Part shown: positions 1 to 13,300 of the stretch, one piece after another
Layout of the letters: the number at the start of each line of letters is the position of its first letter
Numbering within the stretch: position 1 is the stretch's first letter
Made by a program: the position numbers and the translations under genes
Notes under the pieces: model-generated
The model's database searches: none
The model's input: only the letters and a program-made list of their open reading frames with translations
Told to the model about the DNA's origin: nothing
Source: Latrodectus hesperus
Taxonomy: Eukaryota > Arthropoda > Arachnida > Araneae > Theridiidae
NCBI GenBank assembly: GCA_037975125.1
Contig: CM075857.1
Coordinates: 20,166,997-20,230,996 of the forward strand
Direction: 5' to 3'
Length of the DNA stretch: 64,000 nt

Positions 1-1105
1 TAACATAAACTTATTACATGTATTCAAATGTATACAAGACATGTGAAGAAAGGTAGCAGAAGCGAAGGGAATTGTCAACCCAATGTCAATAACAATGATT
101 ATTAGTCTAAACATATTTTAATATCTAAATGTTTTCTTTCTTGTCTAGAGGCTCTGCAGTAAATCACAGATGAATTTGTTACAAAGATTAAAAAAGCACA
201 AATTATATGATACAAAATTAATATATATTTATGCAATCTTAAGGTAACTAATTTTGTAAGTATTTCTTAATAATATTAGAATGTTTAATAGATATTTCTT
301 ATTAATTATTTAATTATTATATACATAGATATGTTAAATATTCTCAGTTAATTTAATTGACATTTGTGTATGTCATTTTTTTTGACAAGAATAATCAATT
401 ATTAACTTATAAATTTAATATTTACTATTGAAGGTTTAACACTGATTGTAAATACCTTTTATATATTCTTCCAGAATAAAAGTTCCAAAATATTTTATTT
501 TATACACAAATCCAAGAAATGCCATATATCTTAACTTTTAGCAAAATTTAGATATTTTCCTCTTCCATATGTGATAAAAATATATTTAATTATGTAAAGG
601 TAGATATGGAAGCATACATTGCAGATAGATGAAAAATGAAATATGCTTTTTTCCTTTGCTGTGATTTGAATGAAAATATTTAATTATTTGTTTGAATAAG
701 AAAGAACAATCCATACAATGTATCTTTGCTATTAAATTTTTTTATTACTTCTTGATCATTTTTGAGAACATACTTTACTTTTAAAAGTCTTAGGAAATTT
801 TATAAAACAAAGAAATATATTTGTGTAAAAAGATTCATCAGAATTATTCAAACAATGATAATAAAGCATGATAGAAAAAATTATTTTCTTCTTTTAAACA
901 TAAGTAGCCATCCATGTTTTCAAATTTAATTGAAATTATTAGAACCAACTTAAAAAAAAAATTGTACTATAATAATAATAAATAGTATTTGGACAAATGC
1001 AACACATTTTTTCTTTAAAATGGTGGTTAAATTTTCAAAAAATCTTTCAATATAAGTAATTCAACATAGTTAAAATATTCACAGAAAAATAATGAATTAC
1101 TTTAC
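1..1105 (-). other. Partial intron 17 of the DPP-like gene
   Basis: AT-rich intronic sequence after the donor at 1105-1104. I see no exon for the catalytic Ser motif and no recognisable repeat family here. Confidence 0.6.
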
Positions 1106-1300
1106 CTAGTAACTGAGATTTGATCATAAATCTCAACAGTACCAAGTCGACGATAAAGTTCATGTAAGATTTTGTCACCTTGATAACCACTTCCTCTGCC
1201 ATCAATGCAAGCATAAATGACATTTTTCTTACTAGCTAAATACATGCCCCAATTGACACGAAACTTCTCTGTAACCATCTGTGTTGCAGGACCACCATAA
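1106..1300 (-). CDS. DPP-like exon 17 (hydrolase core before catalytic Ser)
   Basis: Encodes [20 protein letters not shown], a YLAS segment, then [20 protein letters not shown] and DQISVT (587-651). Y588 aligns with Tyr547 of DPP4, part of the oxyanion hole; DPP6/DPP10 have lost it. Acceptor ATGTAG, donor TAG|GTAAAG. The GWSYGG nucleophile exon would be next but is outside the window. Confidence 0.95.
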
Positions 1301-4300
1301 CTACATAGAATAAATAAAATAACCATAAATTAATTTTTGAAAATAGATTTATAATAAAGAAAAAGAATAAATGTTGACTACATTTAAAATTATGACAAAA
1401 ATAAATTGCATTAATAATTAAAAGAATAAATCTAAAAAAGTTAAAATTCAGCAATTCATATGAATATAAAAAATAAAGAAATGTTTTACTTAGACAGTAT
1501 ATTTAAAGAATTAATTGTTTAAAGAGCAATTATAACATAATCAAAACATTTATGAGTGATACACTGCACAAAATCAATGTTTTTTAAATTGTTAAAAATA
1601 TTTTTGATTGAGTCATACAAAACTCCTATAGCTAAATATATATATGTAAATATGTAAGTATATATAATATTTCCATTAAGAATAATTTAAAGTAATAAAA
1701 AATTATTCATTTGGATGTATTGGTGTTCATTTAAATTCTTGTTGAAATTAGAATCAAAATTGAATTAAAAACAGTTTATTTATTTTTCGATATCATTAAT
1801 TGCTTAACTAACTGTAAACGAAAAAAAATACAATTTATAAAAATGAGCAAAATAAATTGCCTAGGAAATTATAACTTATATTTATTATTTTTTACAAATG
1901 TTTGTAACATTCATATTATTTGTTAATTTAATAAATATTCTATTTATTTTTTTAGCATAAAAATTTAAAAATAAATTTTTTATACTTAAAATTAAATTTA
2001 AAACATAATTTTCTTAATGAAACATTTTTTATTAACTTTTAAAAACAGGAATAAATTTCATATCTATTGCAGAAAGCATTTCAACATATTTATTATTGTA
2101 AGAATGTTTTTATAAATAAGAGAAAAATTTCATATTATTTTATAAAGAGAACATTTGTTTTTTTTAAGCATGCATTACAATGGAAAAAATTTTTATTATA
2201 CATATCAACAAAATTTGATAGATTGTCTTAAATTATTTTGTTAAGGAATACTCACACTTCAACTAGCATAGGATATTTGGTGATTTCATATTCTTGCAGG
2301 ACAGGTGGTAAGTACAGACGAACATTGGCATCTATCATGAAATAAAATAGGCATTTAAAAGTTAAGTGGTTTTAATAATTAGTTTAAATTCAGGAAAACA
2401 AACTATTAGTTGTAAAATTATAAAGACTATATTTCAGAAAATGTATTATCAATCCACTTTTAAAATTGTATTAAATTATTTTTTTATAATAAAAATTATG
2501 TGTACATGAAATTAAATATGATAAACCAAAAATAAATACAAAAACAATTTCCAATAAATAAGTAATAAGAAGCAATCAACTTTCTAAAAACAGTTTTTTT
2601 AGCAGATGATAATTTATCTAAAATTTTGCCTAAAGAACAATTTGTTTGAAATGTCAAATAACATGAATATTGGCAAATGAATTCTTTTCACTACAACATG
2701 GAATATAATTTTATAATGTTGTACATTGGATCATACATTGTGTGTACAGAACAATGTAATAGGTTGAGGGAATACATTGACTTTAGTACTAATATAAAAT
2801 ACTTATTTTATTAAATTTATTTTCATAATCTAAATGATTTATAATTAAACAAATCATTGCCTTGTGATTAAATATTGCCTGTATATTTAATATTTTAATC
2901 TCTATTTGTAATGTTAAATTCTTAAGTTAAAAATTATTATTTTAAATCACTTAAAGAAATGCAGATATACTTTATAAAAACATGCCACCTATATAAAATA
3001 TTATAGAAGATAATTTGATGAAGATGACATTTCTAAAAATATTAGTCCTTGACTTTAAGTGCTTAAATTTAAAACTCAATTATAGTTTTACTTTTAATGC
3101 AAGAAGTTATTTGTATCAGTATGTAAATATAGCTTTTTTTTTAACATTTTGATTAAATGGTCAAAATGTTTACAAATAGTGATTTATAAAATTTAGAAAT
3201 TACTTAAAAAATAATTAAAAGAATAACAAAACAGAAAAATACTTACAATAATTTCCTTCAATAGGCACTTGTAAATTTTTAACTTTAGGCATTGCTCTTT
3301 GATTCACTAATTCTCGAAGATCTGAATTAGTATCCATAACAGTGACTGCAATAATAAAATTGAAGTTATTTTACCTCAAAATATAATAATCAATTGCAAC
3401 AGAGATATGACCACAAGAGTGAGCTACATAAAAAATTAATACTTGCAAAATAGATAGCTTTTCATAATCTTTCTTTGAAAATTTAACAAGTTCAATTAAA
3501 TTGTTGCAATGTGATTTCATAGATGTAATGTTAATTTTATATCCTATTTATGAACTCATTTTTATGCATCTTTTGTTTGCATTTATTTTTCTATCAACAT
3601 TTTTATTTTATTGTTGAGAAACTTGGAGAAAAGTTTTCATTGAAGAATTACAAATCCTTCTAATTGTTTAAACTTCATTGCTGACATTAAAAATTTTGAA
3701 ATAATAAATATAGATTTTCTCTTTCCTAATGATATTCCTGTCTTATAGCTCATACATCAAAATACAATCCATAGCTCTAAGAAAAACCATCATATGATAT
3801 TTTTGGAAGGGATAATCATTGTTTGTAGTTACCTTATGAAATTGACTTTCTAGGCATAATAGATTATTAAATCTATACTTGAAATGATGTCGCTGGAAAA
3901 ACGACAGTTACATCATTTTGATATGCAAAATTTATTAAAGAAATCATCATAATTGAAGGAAACTAATAACATTTATCTTACAACTTGAGTGAAAATAAGT
4001 TATTCATCCATAAACTTCAACAAAGAAATCCATTACAACTTGAAATCCAAGTTGTAATGGATTTTAAAAGTCCTTTTAAAAGTCCTGAATCTATTTTAGT
4101 CTTTTAAATTTCCTGAAATATCAGAAATATAGAGAGTCTTTTAAAAGTCCTGAAATATCAGGACTTTTTAAATTGGACTCAGATATAATTTGAGCATAAG
4201 AAGTATCAGATGATTAAATGATTAGGGACATAATAAATGGAAATGAACTTTTAGAATGATGTGCAGTGATCATCTACAAAACAAGGAAATTACTGGCAAC

Positions 4301-7300
4301 AAAGATTGAGGTATTTTTTTGAGAAAAACAATAGCAAAATGCTCTCTAACTTTGAAAAACTGGAAAAATGTGTTTTTTAAAATGTAGTTTTGAAACAGAG
4401 AATACAGTAATTACTTTGCCTGATTTTTCATCAATAAAATGAAAACAAGACTTGTTCTCAAGTATGAATTTTCTTTTGAATATCAATCATATAATAAAAA
4501 AATATAGACAAGATTTATAGTTATAGGACTTACACAAATGATTTGACTCAGTTAAATGAATTTGTACACGAGGTATTCCTGGTCCCAAACATTCCAAAAC
4601 ATAATAAGTTAGATTTGGGCTATAGGAAACATCATTGTACAAACAATCAGGGCTCAGATCACAAGTATAACAAGTGACTGTCTTTGGCTTTTTATGAGAT
4701 GTATCAGTTACTCCAAAAAGGTGTCTCTCTCCAGGTTTACCTTCTAATGTTGAAATATAGTACCTAAAAATAAAAATAAGTTATTCGTAATAAAATTCAT
4801 TAGGAAAAATGAATTAAGACAAAGTTGAAAATACAAAACAAAATAAGTATAATGATTTCTTTAAGTAAATTATCATATTATTGCTTATTTGATGAAGTAA
4901 ACTAAAACTCTTTCTTTTGAAAAATAAAAATTTATCTTTCAAGTATGCAATAAGCATTGATGCAATACAGTCTTTTTTCCTAAGTATTTACATAGTATAA
5001 TTGAAATAGGCATTAAGCATTAGATTAAGCAATAAAGCATTAGAGTTTGTATTGTTCAATAGTATTAGTTTCACAAATTTATTTAATTAAGTTTAAAATT
5101 CCACGAAACAATTATTTTAATATACAGGGTGATCTTTTTTAAAGTGACAATGTTTGGAGCGCCCTGTAGCGCGATCTAATAGCCGGAATGGCACCAAACT
5201 TGGTATTCAGACTAATCAAGACACAAAAAAAATGATTCCGTGAAAAAAATTTTAGTTCCAAAAATCGCCACTAGGTTATTTTGTGGCGCTTTACAATGTA
5301 TAAAATGTGAGAAAAGAGAAATACTGACACATACAATCATACAATTAAATTATTAATGTTTATTTATTACATTTACTTCCCGGTGAGGAATTAGACCACA
5401 TTCCATGTCAGCTCCGTTCTCAGAAATAACACCGTGCATTCTGCGTACCGCGTTCCCCATAGCCGAATGTAACATGTCACGAGGAATATTCGCCACTGTC
5501 TTTGTTATGCTGTTCTTTAGAATAGACTAATTTGATACTCCACCAACATAAACGCATGACCCGGAAACATGAGAGTCATGGCCACTGGAGCTTGTTTACT
5601 TCAGCTGAGATTATTTGTCGGATCTGTCTACTACTTGCTTTTATAGCCCCTATTACTGGCACTGTCATCGAACAATATTTGCATTTTCTTTGATACCTGT
5701 GTTTTATGCCAATTCTCGTTATCGTAAATTACAGCAGTGCCACAAAATACTCTAGCGGTGACTTTTGAACTAAAACTTTTTTACATGTCTTGATTAGTCT
5801 AAATACCAAGTTTGGTGTCATTTCGGCTATTAGATCGCACTACAAGACGCTTCAAACACTGTCAGTTTAAAAAAGATCACCCAGTATATGTTGATACTAA
5901 GCAAAGTATTAAAAAAGCAGTTTTCCAGTTGGATGCAAATTTTTAAATGAAGAAATTAAAGTTAAAATGGATCATTAATAAGATTGATGCAATCATGCAC
6001 ACACATTTATAAGAAATTTGATTTCAAAATTTAAATTACTGAGTAACTAATTTATTGATAATGACACAAAACTTATTGGGAATTTTGAAATTTCATACTT
6101 TTAACAATTTTACTCATATATAAGACAAATTCTAAAACTAGAAAAACAAAGATAATTTTAATATTTAATGATGAAATTTGAGAAATAAAAGAAAAATTAA
6201 GTTTTAAAAATAAAAAATATATACTGAAATTAAAATTACTGACATAGAAAATAAAACTTGTTTGATTTCATAAATGTAGAACATATTCATATGCAAGACA
6301 AACTCTAAAATTAAAGAGAAATAAATATTATTTTAAGAAATACAATTATAAAAAAAACTGTTTCATAAAAATTTAATTCATGTATGAATGAAATTTTTTA
6401 AGCAGCATAATTCATGAAGTAATATACAAGAAAATTAAAGCAGTAGAAACTATTATCTACATGATTATAGTGAATCATCAAAGTGTGACATAAATAGAAA
6501 AATGCCACTAACTCATATTAAAGTTCATAAATATTTAGCTACCAGCAATAAAACAATTTTATCATAGAATTAAGCTAAAATTAACAAAATACTTTAACAT
6601 GATTTTCAAAAATGGAAGATAGCATCTAAATAAAAAAATATTCCACCACAAATTTTAAACAAATAACAAATTCAAATTCAAAAGTTGTAATAATAATTTT
6701 TAGAATTTTAATAAATTTAGATTATTTTTAGAAAATACTTACACTGTTTTCTTAGGAAGATTGTGCGCTAATATTGAAACTATATCCCGCTTTCCACTGG
6801 TCAAAAATGTTTTTGTTCCAGTCTAAAATGAAGGAATCCATAATCTTAAAAAATTACACAAATACTTTAAGATTATAATGTTTCATTTCAAATGATTTTG
6901 CATATAATATTAAAAGTAAAGTTTATTTTGAACACGAAAAAATTATTTAGAAAAAAATTCCTTAAGGAATTTAATCATTGAAATATTTCAGAAGTAATTT
7001 ATAATCACAAATTTTAAAACATGTTTTAAATTCAAAAAATGATATATAGATTTGATTTCTATAAGTAACAGACAACTTTTAAACTAAATTAAAAAATAAA
7101 TGACTTATTTTCAAAAATATGAATTAAGTAAATTTCTGTAATGATCATATTAAAAAGCCAAATATTCCTTCCCCTCAGATTTTGAAAAGAAAACCATAAA
7201 CCATGCAAGATTTTTGTGTAAAATTTTTACGATGGTTAAATAAAATTGCTCATTCATTCTATATAGATATTTAAAGTGATTACAAATGCAAGTAGATAAA

Positions 7301-10300
7301 GATTATTTTTTCAAGCAATTTTGTAATTTGAAGCATGCATATGCAGATACATACATTAAAAATAAAATAAAATAATAAATAATAATATCTTATATTGACT
7401 TTTAAACATTTGAAAGTTTAAAAGTCAATATAAGATATTCATTTTATTATTTTTTTAAAAATTGCATTAATCTTCATTAATCAAAACTTTTTATATGAAT
7501 AATTTAAATGTCCAAAAATGTGTGTGTGTGTTTATTATACTTAATGAAAATGTTGAATTTGTAACAGATGAAACAAATTCCATTCATTTTCATATTTTTT
7601 CACAAATATTTGTAATGATTACTTTAATTAAAATTATTCAAATAAAACATTTTGAACATGGGTTTTAATAAATTATTTAATGTAAAATTTAAAATAAGAG
7701 AGCAGCTTATATAAAATTGAAAAGGAAGTGAGATGTAAAATAAATAAAAGTATAAAACAAAGATTTAAAATTGCATAAATAAATGACAAAATAAAAGCAA
7801 TGAGAATAACATGTAATAGAAAAGTTCTTCACATATTTTAAGCTAAAATTGATAAATTTAATAATAAAATATGCACTGAAATTAAAAATGAACATTTCAG
7901 TGCAAATAATCATCAAATATATAACACACTATTTTATATAAATGAACAGCACATAATTTTATTTAAACAAAAAAGTAAATAAAAAGTTTATACCTTAATA
8001 TCAATTTCAGCAACTTGTCTAAATCGTCCTGCACTTCCTTCAGGTGGTCCAGGTAAGCGGATAAAATATTTACTCTCATCCGAAGAGAAAATTGTTTGTG
8101 TGTACAAGTCAACCCAACCATGCCCATTAGAATCTTCTTGCAAACTCTACAGAAAAATCATGACAATCGATTATAAAACTAAATCTTTAATATATAAAAA
8201 AAGAATGAAACAAACAATTTTGAAAAAATATCTTCAAGTCTTAAAAACACTTATAAAAATCTAAATAATTTGAATACTCAACAGTACTTTTAAAATACTA
8301 AGATAAAATTCTGATAAAAATCATTGTCCTAATATTTAGCAAAATAAATATTTAAATATTGTTAATGATGCAACTTTTATCAACATATTTCAAATATAAA
8401 GTTAAATCTCATTATAATGAACATGGCATGCAGTGAATTTTTCCAAATGAATATGGATTTGTATTTAATGAATGTTTTTGTTGTGTTTTTTTTTAATGAT
8501 TTTATGTGATTAATATAGATTTTTAGCAAAAAGAACTTTATGAAAAGTACCTTATCTTACAATTTTACTTTTCATCATAGAAAACTTCCTTGTTAGAATT
8601 CATATTTCAAATATTTTTGTATTTTTTATATGAAAAATAAGATTTTCTGATGTTTTTTCTTTCACTCAAAAGCTAAGGGTAGAATATTGATGTTTTAGAT
8701 TTATATACAGCTCCCTAAATCTTTCCTTTTAAATAAAAAAATTATGAGAAAGTAATTCAGTTTTGAATATCCAAGAGGAAGAAATTTAAATTGACTCCTT
8801 CAATTTTTAATATGAAAATTGTGATTATAATTTTATAACTCAAAACATTTTGTAATGGAAAATTAATGGACTATTTTTTATTAAATAAAACTTAACTTCC
8901 ATTTGAATAGAAATACAAAAAAAGGAAGTCTAAGAACATAAATTAGTTTTTGCACTTAAAGTTCTTGATGACAAAATCCCTTCTACTATTTTTAATCATA
9001 ACTGAAAAAATAAGTAATAACAAAGCCTATAAATAAAACAAGCTTAAAAAAAACTAGGCTAAATCTTCTTCATGACCATTAGTTTTCATACACTCAACAC
9101 TCACTCATGCAGTAAATATAAATATATAAACAGAGTAACATTTTATATATATACCAGAGTAACATTTTAGATGTGATTGGTTTTCACCATTTTCAGTATT
9201 TAGATTATTTCATAATACTGAACATTATTTCAAATAATTAGAAAAATGTTTATTAGTAGATATTATATTTGTTCTAATCACAAGACCACCTTAGTTATAT
9301 ATTTCTTTGTAACTAAAAGTGTGATTAATAACTTTTTTGAATATATTGCTTTTCATGGAAAAATAGATTTTTCATTTAATTGAAATGTTTTCTCTGATGA
9401 TTAATTATTTCTAATGTTAGTAATACTATACATAATATTTACTCTCTTCCATTTTTGAATAAATTTCACTTGATGAAGTAAAATTTATTCAAAGGGGTTT
9501 ATACTATTATTAGAAATAAAAATTATTAAGAGTTATTTTAGTGACAAATTGGATCACTATATTTTTTAAATAGTTTGTTGAAATTTAATAAAATAATATT
9601 AGATTTTGTTTCATTTTTTTCTTAAATTTATATATTTGTTTAGATAAATTTTGTTGAAAAAACTGAATATTTCCCCCCAACAACTTTACTAATTTTATTG
9701 TCCGGTGTCCCCCAATTAACATTGTTTTGTTAAAAATGGAAAATGATGAACTTAGTTAGAAAATTTTGAATTTTAGAAATCTTGACTTATGGGGAAAAAA
9801 ATTATCGAATTTTATTTTCTGTCTAGCATGCATTCATTGCATTTACTTATTTAAGACAATTTTTAGCTGAGAAATATTAGTGAGTTGTTTTAATTAAAAT
9901 CAACAAATAAAACACATTTTGAAGAAATTTAAATATGGAATTACAAATATTTATAATATTCTTTTTTACTAAATATGATTGTTAATTTAACTTTTTCTGA
10001 TATAATGAACAAATTGTCAAAGACAGCTAGGTATAGCTTAAACTGAATCTTAAAGATTTATTCTCATTAAAAATATGATAAATTTATTCAACTAGTTTTT
10101 TAAAGAAATATTGATATATTAGGTATATGTTAATGACAAACAAATTTTATTTTAAAACTTTCTGTATTGTTAATAAGATGATAATTATAATCTTCAATAA
10201 AAGCAGTAATTTTTATAATTAGTTAAAAAATAAACTGATATTAAAAAAATTAAACATCCGTTTTACTATTTTATGCTTCATATAAGATAAATTAAAATTT

Positions 10301-13300
10301 AAATCATAGATTACACAAAAATAAAAACAATTTATACATATATGAAAAATGAAACAAAGAAAGTAATACACAATATGATTCAAAAATTAATTTTTTCATA
10401 AAACTCAGCAGAAGAAAAAATTAAGTTAATTTAAAATATAGTAATAAAAATGAATGATTAAAATGTTTACCTTTTTACAATTCCAATTATTTTTTTCTTC
10501 ACAGATGCTTACAATTGATGTATTTTGGGATCTTTTCAACCACACAACAGAAAGTGAACTGTCACCAATCCATTGCAATTCAGTAAAATAATATTCACTA
10601 CAAAAATGATTTGCAATATTAACAATTAGGTGGATGAATTAAATTCTGATTATGTTAATTAAGATGTAACTATGTTTCTTGAATGCTAATTGTATAATCA
10701 TAAGGTAATCATGATTAAGTGAAATCCAAAGATAACAAATAATAAAAACCAGAAAATTGTTTGGGCATTTCAAAATAATTTCAATTTTTTTTATTTAAAA
10801 GTTTCCTTATAAAATACTGAACAAGAAACTGGCAATGTAATTGCTTGTCCTTGCTGAGCTTTTCCTCTCTTTGAATTTTACTATCCACATCTACATTGGC
10901 TTAAAATTTGAATAAATAATTTTAATTTAGTCTATCATTGTTTTCAGTTTTGTTCAACACCATTGTGATTTTATAACAAATGAATTGATGAAAATGCACA
11001 TATTTTGCAGATATAACTATGAACTTCCAACTACTTATAGGATTTATGATTGAATTGAAGTATCTAAAATGCATGATAAAAATTTCCTATAAAGAATTTG
11101 ACTAAAAAAGTTTGAAAAAATAAGTGGGGTAGAAAGTAAAGGTATAAAAAAATGCATTCTGGAATTTAGCATTGATATTGAGTGTGTGATGCAATCAAAA
11201 TAAAAAAGACAAAATCTAAAAATTGAAAAACACCAAAAAAGTTATTGTTAATTCAGTTAAAAAGATATTATTAGTGAAAAGTGTTTTCACATAAATTATT
11301 TGATGAAATTTTCAACTATGTATAAGATTTATCAAAAGAAACTCAATATCATTTCAAACATCAAATAATGAATGTGCTTATTCCTAATCCAAAATAAAAT
11401 TAAGAGAAAAAATAAGTATTGTCATTATTACCATTCAAGCCAATATTTTTATCAAAAACATTATTCAACAAGAATATTTTTATCAAAAATATTAATCAAC
11501 AAATTTAATTTCTTTATCTGAACAATTTTGTGTTCATTTGTCTTTTCCAGCAATATTTTCCAGGAACATATTATCTCCAATTGAATGATATGCTTACAAA
11601 CGCCCTTAACAAGGCATTTTTAAACAAATTATCCAAATGAGTGCATTAAAAGATGTACTCAGAACATCCTTATTAGGACATCCTAAGCATTTCCAGAGGA
11701 CATTAATACACATCCAATATGTCCAAGAACCAAATATAGGTGTTCTGGACATCCATGGAATGATCATAAGTCGATGTTTGCTAACTGAGGCAATTAACAT
11801 ATTTAATGAAATTTATACTGATTAAATTATTTTATAAATAAATGATTCAACAAAGATATATTTATATTTCTCAAATTAAACTCCTTTTTTTCATCAATCT
11901 ATACACAATTATCATTATTTTCATGTTTCACAGAAGTAAGTAGAAAATTTGATTTGGAATCTTTTTTAAAGAGACATGCATCTCCGTTTTGAATTGCTGC
12001 TTTATTTTCATGACAAGTGCCACCAAGTGTATCATAAACTATTTTTCACAGTAAATTTTTCCTACTTTTAACTTTATTTATCATTACATATGTTTCCTAA
12101 CCTTAACCTTACATAACCTTAATTCATTGGCAAAGTGATAACATCGATTTATTTTAGACACAAAACTTATAGGCAAGGGGAATAAAACATTTGCCTTAAG
12201 TTCCACTTCAACATTATAATAATAAAGGTAGACAACAATTGTAAATAAAAAAGCAAATTCATTGATCACAGTTATTGGTTTGATTAGAAATTTTAACTAA
12301 ATTTTTAACATTGCAACTAACTTATTATGCAATGATTTAGTTTTATTGTTAATGAAAATATGCTTTTTGTTGAACAACTGAAAATATACTTTTATTAAAA
12401 CATGGCAGGCAAATGAACTTAAAACCGTTTTGTATATTATTAACTGGTGAACACTAAAATTTGACAAGAACTAGTTTTATATACTGTGTTGAAATGTTGA
12501 ATCACACACACACAAAATTGTTTAAGATAAAAAATAATATAAATAAATAAAAAACTCACAGGCCCTTATATTCCTTTGGTGGTTGAACTTCTACATTTGA
12601 TTTAGATGTAGTTAAATCAGCAACCCATATTGAAAATGTGGGATTGGTTTTACCAGCCTGAAACAGGTAAAATAAATTGTAAAAATTTATAAGCAAGAAT
12701 AAAAAAAATGAAGTTGATATGCAAGGAACATAAAAATATAGCGATATCCTTGTACTGAAAGGTAGAATGGTATTTTAGAATTTACATTGATACTACTACT
12801 GCTACTAATGTAATTTATAACTATTTGTTTAAAGTAAACTATTTGTCATCAGAATGCATGCGTAAAATTAAATGCAATAAACATTTTTTTTATTAATTTT
12901 CAGTATTTACAATTTTTGAAAATATCAATCAGAAAAATGTGAATACTAAACTCTACTAAGAAAAATAGATATTTTATTATAATGGTATTGACAAAATTAT
13001 TTAATTTTCTGTTTCCATAAAGTATGGATACAGAAAATTAAAGACAACTTCACTCATATGTTTAAATAAATGTTATGAGCTGAATCTAAGAATACAAATA
13101 TCTTGTTAAAAGTTAAGTGCTTTAAAATCATTTTTAATGATCACAGAAATACTTGTCAATTCAGAGCTGAAGTTTAATAATTTTAAATTACAAGTTCTTA
13201 AACAAACATATTAGGAATATTTCCTTTGAAATTATTTGTTTCAAAAAAATCTTATTAGGTCTCTGAGTTGTTATATACTTTGAAACATTAAAATTAAGTA

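Noticed and set aside
11606..11825. Overlapping 62-64 codon ORFs on both strands in intron 10
   Set aside because: No recognisable motif, inside an intron, and open on both strands, so probably chance in a repeat fragment.
12085..12130. Telomere-like ccttaacctta repeats
   Set aside because: Only a few irregular copies, and they do not fit a clean (TTAGG)n array.
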